The notes under the pieces: generated by a model
The model's database searches: none
Told to the model about the DNA's origin: nothing
What the model saw: only the letters and a program-made list of their open reading frames with translations
Part shown: positions 35,181 through 38,925 of the stretch, in pieces
Layout of the letters: each line of letters begins with the position of its first letter
How positions within the stretch are numbered: the first letter of the stretch is position 1
Program-made: the position numbers and the translations under genes
From: Mastigocoleus sp. MO_188.B34
Lineage (GTDB): Bacteria; Cyanobacteriota; Cyanobacteriia; Cyanobacteriales; Nostocaceae
Length of the DNA: 38,925 nt
NCBI RefSeq assembly: GCF_030065675.1
Contig: NZ_JASJDK010000056.1
Coordinates: forward strand, 1-38,925
Reading direction: 5' to 3'

Positions 35181-35357
35181 AGTAATCCAAAATACTAATT
35201 CTGAAACAGTACAGACATTTGTAGAATATAGTTATAAATTGCCATCTTCATGTAGTAAAGATAAGCACAGTACACTTACTCGTGATTGCTATTTTTTATT
35301 TAGTAAATTCTTACTATTTAACTCAAGCCACACCCTTATTGCTATATTTTTCCACCT

Positions 35358-35462
35358 ATGTATAATTCCTTAAAAAAATTTTGTACAAATTGCGGAATCA
35401 CCGAATATGAATCTGAATCCCTTCATAGCAACCAAATTCAACCAAAATCACAACTAGGATAA
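35358..35462 (+). CDS. Short reading frame with CxxC, upstream of the first PGB gene (uncertain)
   Basis: 34 codons from an ATG at 35358 to a TAA at 35460-35462, ending just before the first peptidoglycan-binding gene at 35469. The product would contain KKFCTNCGITEYES, a CxxCG as in half a zinc ribbon. There is no ribosome-binding site before the ATG, and the frame's stop overlaps the AGGATAA ribosome-binding region of the next gene. It could be a leader peptide or chance; frames this short are frequent in AT-rich DNA. Confidence 0.25.
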   Translation: MYNSLKKFCTNCGITEYESESLHSNQIQPKSQLG

Positions 35463-35468
35463 ATAAAA

Positions 35469-35984
35469 ATGACCTTTTCTACTACCACATCCTCTACAGT
35501 TCTCAACAAACCTGTTTTACGTGAAGGTTCCACAGGAGAAGCCGTTAAAGAACTACAAGAATTACTGTTACCTCATGGTGTCTTTGCATACATAAATTAC
35601 GACCATGCTTGCGTGTATCCTGGAGAAGAAGTAATTGATGGTATATTTGGCTCCCACACAACCAACGCAGTGAAATTATTCCAGTCTAAAGTATTTTTGT
35701 CAGAAGACGGAATTGTCGGTGATAAGACTTGGCGCACACTCTATTTAGGTGCACCTGTTGATATGCCTATTCTTCGCAAAGGTAGCAAAGGCATACTGGT
35801 TGAAAAAATACAGTACAGACTATCTGATGCTGGATATTATCACTCTATTATTGATGGTGATTTTGGAACTGCAACCGAAGCAGCAGTTAAGGATTTACAA
35901 ACATATGTAGGTCTACCTATTGATGGTATTGTTGGCGATCGCACATGGTTTGAACTGAGCAAAATATTCATCACCTCATGTTGA
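35469..35984 (+). CDS. Double peptidoglycan-binding domain protein, paralogue 1
   Basis: 171 residues consisting of a Ser/Thr-rich start and two PG_binding_1 domains (about 15-95 and 96-168): LREGSTGEAVKELQELL-IDGIFG-TTNAVKLFQ-GIVGDKTW, then LRKGSKG-VEKIQ-L-IDGDFG-ATEAAVKDLQ-GIVGDRTW. No signal peptide, membrane helix or enzyme domain is present, so how it meets the wall is unclear. A 19-residue insert in the first domain (about 36-54, with HACVYPGEE) is shared with paralogue 3 only. It has exactly two Cys, 48 and the last residue 171. The ribosome-binding site is AGGA. It is first of three tandem copies. Confidence 0.9.
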   Translation: MTFSTTTSSTVLNKPVLREGSTGEAVKELQELLLPHGVFAYINYDHACVYPGEEVIDGIFGSHTTNAVKLFQSKVFLSEDGIVGDKTWRTLYLGAPVDMPILRKGSKGILVEKIQYRLSDAGYYHSIIDGDFGTATEAAVKDLQTYVGLPIDGIVGDRTWFELSKIFITSC

Positions 35985-36457
35985 ATCCCTACTGTCTATT
36001 AACTTTTAATTTTTACTAAGTGAAGTGTATTCTGGATATTATTAAAAGTTTGTTTTAAGCTGCTCGGCATTTACTTTTAAACAGGAATTAACGCTGTCAA
36101 AGCATTACAGGCACTGAATTATTCAATTTAAATGCGCATCAGCTTAAACAAATTACCTTTACTTTGTAGACTAAAGCAAAGATAGCACGCTTCACAAAAC
36201 TCAATTAGTTACATATATTACGCTGATTTCCACACTTATAGAGCATACTTTGATTTCTCCAGACTGATTACAAGTAATAATTAAGCTGAAATTATATTTG
36301 AACAAAAAGCTTATATCACAAGGAATTACAAAATAATTACTTGTATATTACAAAGTAATTTTACTGAGAATAAAGTTTAGTTTACAAAGCAATAACTATA
36401 TCTGAAATATTCATTAAAAGTTATCACTATTACATTGCTCCCATAGGAGAATAATCA
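35985..36457. other. Spacer between PGB paralogues 1 and 2
   Basis: About 470 bp of AT-rich DNA with no called frame. Much longer than the 101-bp spacer between paralogues 2 and 3, so paralogue 2 may have its own promoter here. No hairpin with a T-run was found after paralogue 1. Confidence 0.5.
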
Positions 36458-36529
36458 GTGTATAAATTCATTTATACCAAGCATCCTCAAACACAATTAG
36501 CATTGAGACAAAGAAACAAAAATGACTAA
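36458..36529 (+). CDS. Possible 23-residue leader peptide overlapping PGB paralogue 2
   Basis: A GTG at 36458 has AGGAG (36445-36449) eight bases upstream, the best ribosome-binding site in this area. The frame runs 23 codons and stops at TAA 36527-36529, overlapping the ATG (36522) of the next gene by eight bases. The start region forms a hairpin: GTATAAA (36460-36466) with TTTATAC (36471-36477). Paralogue 2 has no good ribosome-binding site of its own, so coupling by reinitiation would make sense. The peptide itself (start YKFIYTKHPQTQ) resembles nothing I know. Confidence 0.35.
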   Translation: MYKFIYTKHPQTQLALRQRNKND

Positions 36530-36992
36530 CACATCATCTTCCACTCTTAACAAACCTGTTCTACGTGAAGGTTCTAAAGGAGAAGCTGTCAAAGAACTAC
36601 AAGAATTATTATTGCGTAGCAATATAGATGTTGTAGTTGACGGTATATTTGGTCCCCAAACAACAGGTGCAGTTAAATTCTTCCAGTGCAAAATGTTTCT
36701 CTTACAAGATGGGATTGTTGGTGATAAGACTTGGCGTACACTTTATCAACGTGCACCAGTCGATATGCCCGTCATCCGTAAAGGCGACACAGGCGAACTA
36801 GTTAGAAAAATCCAGCAAAGACTATCTGATGGTGGATACTATCGTTCGAATATTGATGGTGATTTTGGTCCTATAACCGAATCTGCAGTGAAGGATTTGC
36901 AAATCAAAGCGGGTCTATCTATAGATGGAATAGTTGGAAATCGCACTTGGCATGAACTTAGCAAAATAGATCCCAGTCCTTCTTCATGTTAA
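36522..36992 (+). CDS. Double peptidoglycan-binding domain protein, paralogue 2
   Basis: 156 residues, two PG_binding_1 domains (about 10-78 and 79-148) with the same plan as its neighbours. The 19-residue insert of paralogues 1 and 3 is absent: LLLRSNIDVVVDGIFG is the normal short form. It has two Cys, 56 (FFQCKMF) and the last residue 156 (PSPSSC). No signal peptide or catalytic domain. The start MTNTSSSTLNKPVLREGSKG is close to the others. It probably represents the ancestral domain length, with the insert gained once before paralogues 1 and 3 separated, or lost here. Confidence 0.9.
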   Translation: MTNTSSSTLNKPVLREGSKGEAVKELQELLLRSNIDVVVDGIFGPQTTGAVKFFQCKMFLLQDGIVGDKTWRTLYQRAPVDMPVIRKGDTGELVRKIQQRLSDGGYYRSNIDGDFGPITESAVKDLQIKAGLSIDGIVGNRTWHELSKIDPSPSSC

Positions 36993-37010
36993 TTTTTCTC
37001 GTTAACAAGA

Positions 37011-37082
37011 ATGAGTTCTAGTTATTATCGAGATTTAAACAGAAATAGCGAAAAAGCCTTTTCAAAACAAATTCAAACTTAG
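37011..37082 (+). CDS. Short reading frame before PGB paralogue 3 (uncertain)
   Basis: 23 codons from ATG 37011 to TAG 37080-37082, whose stop lies in the AGGATAA ribosome-binding region of paralogue 3. The product starts SSSYYRDLNRNSEKAF and has no known motif. A weak AAGA precedes the ATG. It is listed because each of the three PGB genes has such a frame directly upstream; alone it would be ignored. Confidence 0.18.
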   Translation: MSSSYYRDLNRNSEKAFSKQIQT

Positions 37083-37093
37083 GATAAATATAA

Positions 37094-37600
37094 ATGACTA
37101 ACATATCATCTGCTCTCAACAAACCAGTTTTAAGTGAAGGTTCTACAGGAGAAGCCGTAAGAGACTTACAAAGATTATTATTACCTCACGATGTCTTTTA
37201 CTATGTCGATAGTAATCATGCTTGTGTATTTCCTGGAGAAGAAGTAATCGACGGTATATTTGGTCCTGCAACAACAGATGCAGTCAAAATATTCCAGTCC
37301 AAAATGTTTCTTCTACAAGACGGAATAGTTGACGATAGAACTTGGCGTGCAGCCTACTTTAGCAGACCAGTTGATATGCCTCTTCTTCGTCGAGGCGATC
37401 GAGGTGAACTAGTCGAGCGAATTCAGCAAAGACTATCCAACGGTGGATATTATCGCTCTGCTATTGATGGTGATTTCGGTCCTGCAACTGAGTCTGCAGT
37501 TAAAGACTTACAAATCAGTGCAGGTTTAGAAATAGATGGTATCGTTGGTGATGATACTTGGTCTGAACTGAGCAAATTATATGCAGATTTATGCCTTTAA
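37094..37600 (+). CDS. Double peptidoglycan-binding domain protein, paralogue 3
   Basis: 168 residues; two PG_binding_1 domains (about 10-92 and 93-162). Like paralogue 1 it has the insert in domain one (HDVFYYVDSNHACVFPGEE), and its upstream ribosome-binding region (TTAGGATAAATA) is nearly that of paralogue 1, so these two are the closest pair. Two Cys only: 44 in the insert and 167, next to last (ADLCL). No export signal. It is the last gene of the array, 38 bp before a strong terminator. Confidence 0.9.
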   Translation: MTNISSALNKPVLSEGSTGEAVRDLQRLLLPHDVFYYVDSNHACVFPGEEVIDGIFGPATTDAVKIFQSKMFLLQDGIVDDRTWRAAYFSRPVDMPLLRRGDRGELVERIQQRLSNGGYYRSAIDGDFGPATESAVKDLQISAGLEIDGIVGDDTWSELSKLYADLCL

Positions 37601-37638
37601 AAATTGACTAAATAGATCAATTCTGTTCTTGAATAAGT

Positions 37639-37680
37639 AACCTCTACTTTAGATACATGAAGTAGAGGTTTTATTTTTTT
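37639..37680 (+). terminator. Strong intrinsic terminator after the PGB array
   Basis: AACCTCTACTT (37639-37649) and AAGTAGAGGTT (37660-37670) form a perfect 11-bp stem with a 10-nt loop, followed by TTATTTTTTT (37671-37680). This is the clearest Rho-independent terminator of the window and ends the PGB transcript. Confidence 0.88.
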
Positions 37681-37689
37681 AGAAGTTTT

Positions 37690-37724
37690 TTACCAATTAC
37701 CAACTACCCATTACCAATTACCAA
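37690..37724. repeat. Heptanucleotide tandem repeat, 5 units
   Basis: TTACCAA, TTACCAA, CTACCCA, TTACCAA, TTACCAA in exact register, between the terminator and argC. Same family as 4137-4185. Confidence 0.9.
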
Positions 37725-37815
37725 TTAATTGAATAAATTCCAACCCAGTAAGTTTTAATAATGTTAGGGCGTTTACACTTTTAAAATATTTTTGGGGTAA
37801 TTGAGGTAACTAGTT

Positions 37816-38784
37816 ATGGCTAAACCTAAAGTTTTCATTGATGGTGCAGAAGGAACTACCGGCTTGCAAATTCATTCCAGGTTAAACCAGCGTGATGATA
37901 TCGAAATTATTAGCATACCCCAAGAAAAACGTAAAGATGCCCAAGCAAGGTCAAATTATATTAATTCAGCAGATGTTGCTATTCTCTGTTTACCCGATGA
38001 TGCAGCTCGCGAAGCTGTAAGTTTTGTTAGTAATCCAGATGTGAAGATATTGGATGCGAGTACCGCTCATCGAGTCGCAAGTGGTTGGGTATATGGTTTT
38101 CCCGAACTTGAGAAAAACCACAGAGAAAAAATTCGTTCTTCCAAAAGAGTTAGTAACCCCGGATGTTATCCAACAGGTTTTTTAGCTTGCGTGCGTCCAC
38201 TAGTTACATCAGGTATTATCCCCAAAAATTTCCCGGTCACCATCAATGCTGTTAGCGGTTATTCGGGAGGAGGAAGAAAACTGATCGAAGAATATGAAAA
38301 ATTTCACAATGCTTCCCCCTTATCAGCAACCGGTTATGCTTATGGAATATATGGCGTAAAATTCGGTCACAAACATGTTAAAGAAATGCACGTATATTCC
38401 GGTTTAGATATACCTCCCCTGTTTGTACCTGCTGTGGGAGACTTTGAGCAAGGAATGTTAGTACAAGTTCCCTTACCATTACGTGCTTTAGAAAAATCTG
38501 TGACTGGTGAAGTAATCCACAACACCCTCAAAGAATATTATCAAGATGAAGAAAATATTGTGGTTGCTCCTTTAAATGATCAAAGTTATTTGCGTAATGG
38601 TAAATTTTTGGACGCTCAAGGAGCAGTTAACACTAATTTAGTACAAATTTTTGTCTTTGCGAATGATAATACTCAAGAAGCTTTATTAGTCGCCCGTTTG
38701 GATAACTTAGGTAAAGGAGCTTCAGGAGCTGCAGTACAAAATTTGAATATAATGCTTGGTTTTCCAGATAATTTGGGTTGCTAA
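37816..38784 (+). CDS. argC: N-acetyl-gamma-glutamyl-phosphate reductase, type 2
   Basis: 322 residues. Reduces N-acetylglutamyl-5-phosphate with NADPH to the semialdehyde, third step of arginine synthesis, cytoplasmic. The N-terminus FIDGAEGTTGLQIHSRL is the nucleotide-binding start of the short (type 2) enzymes, and Cys117 in SNPGCYPTG is the catalytic thiol. GYSGGGRKLIEEYE and the His-rich GHKHVKEM motif complete the family signature. It has a GAGGTA ribosome-binding site eight bases before the ATG. It stands alone here, separated from the PGB array by a terminator and repeats, so probably has its own promoter. Confidence 0.95.
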   Translation: MAKPKVFIDGAEGTTGLQIHSRLNQRDDIEIISIPQEKRKDAQARSNYINSADVAILCLPDDAAREAVSFVSNPDVKILDASTAHRVASGWVYGFPELEKNHREKIRSSKRVSNPGCYPTGFLACVRPLVTSGIIPKNFPVTINAVSGYSGGGRKLIEEYEKFHNASPLSATGYAYGIYGVKFGHKHVKEMHVYSGLDIPPLFVPAVGDFEQGMLVQVPLPLRALEKSVTGEVIHNTLKEYYQDEENIVVAPLNDQSYLRNGKFLDAQGAVNTNLVQIFVFANDNTQEALLVARLDNLGKGASGAAVQNLNIMLGFPDNLGC

Positions 38785-38857
38785 GGAGTAAGAAGTAAAA
38801 AGTAAGGAGTAATGAGTGGGGAGTTATAGCGGTTTTTGGTTGAGTGTAGTACACCTC

Positions 38858-38885
38858 GTAGAGACGTAAAATTTTACGTCTCTAC
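38858..38885. terminator. 28-bp perfect palindrome after argC
   Basis: GTAGAGACGTAAAA followed directly by its reverse complement, 73 bp after the argC stop. It contains the same TAGAGACGT arm as the hairpin at 20528-20553, a common dispersed cyanobacterial palindrome. It could terminate argC, but there is no T-run outside the stem. Confidence 0.55.
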
Positions 38886-38925
38886 ATTTGGGAATTAGAA
38901 AATGTATTTGATTCAAATGAAAACC

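Overview
The window looks like chromosomal DNA of a filamentous, probably heterocyst-forming, cyanobacterium (Calothrix/Rivularia/Nostoc-like; the genus is inference). The evidence is AT-rich sequence with many HIP1 palindromes (GCGATCGC, e.g. near 3367, 4786, 9976, 11766, 17736, 25836, 28279, 31446, 35937). There are heptanucleotide tandem repeats of the TTACCAA and GTCAGGA types between genes, a clpR-clpP pair, a fused modBC gene, a CHASE2-Ser/Thr kinase and a type 2 argC. No rRNA, tRNA, CRISPR array or intact transposase was seen.

Layout. 1-3000: a decayed C-terminus of a haemagglutinin-like secreted protein and two genes of unknown function. 3000-6200: an exported-looking LD-carboxypeptidase, then a translationally linked DUF4212/Na+:solute symporter pair. 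6200-11300: tandem repeats, two small membrane proteins, a STAND (NB-ARC-like) NTPase with TPR tail, a diverged Uma2-like protein and a hairpin region. 11500-15150: an ABC exporter half-transporter and a metallophosphoesterase with a coiled-coil insert. 15300-18800 (minus strand): a two-TM protein, D-Ala-D-Ala ligase and a von Willebrand A protein. 19150-24300 (plus): clpR, clpP, a J-domain protein and the CHASE2 kinase. 24390-27900: a DUF1838 protein, a histidine-kinase remnant, an AbrB-family membrane protein and a kilobase without genes that carries a small inverted-repeat element. 27900-35200 (minus): PAP2-like protein, outer-membrane barrel, modA, modBC and a ChrA-type transporter, all in one direction. 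35350-37680 (plus): three tandem paralogues of a small protein made only of two peptidoglycan-binding domains, each preceded by a short reading frame, closed by a strong terminator. 37816-38784: argC.

How it fits together. Most of it is ordinary housekeeping: proteolysis (ClpR/P), wall synthesis and recycling (Ddl, LD-carboxypeptidase), arginine synthesis and molybdate uptake. The regions that most deserve a second look are the three-gene peptidoglycan-binding array (no visible export signal, exactly two cysteines in each protein, possible leader peptides), the barrel-modA-modBC-chrA string as a possible oxyanion transport unit, the 15-bp tandem repeat that builds the ModB-ModC linker, the STAND NTPase with an HTH-like head, and the mobile-looking GC-rich element at 27270-27447.
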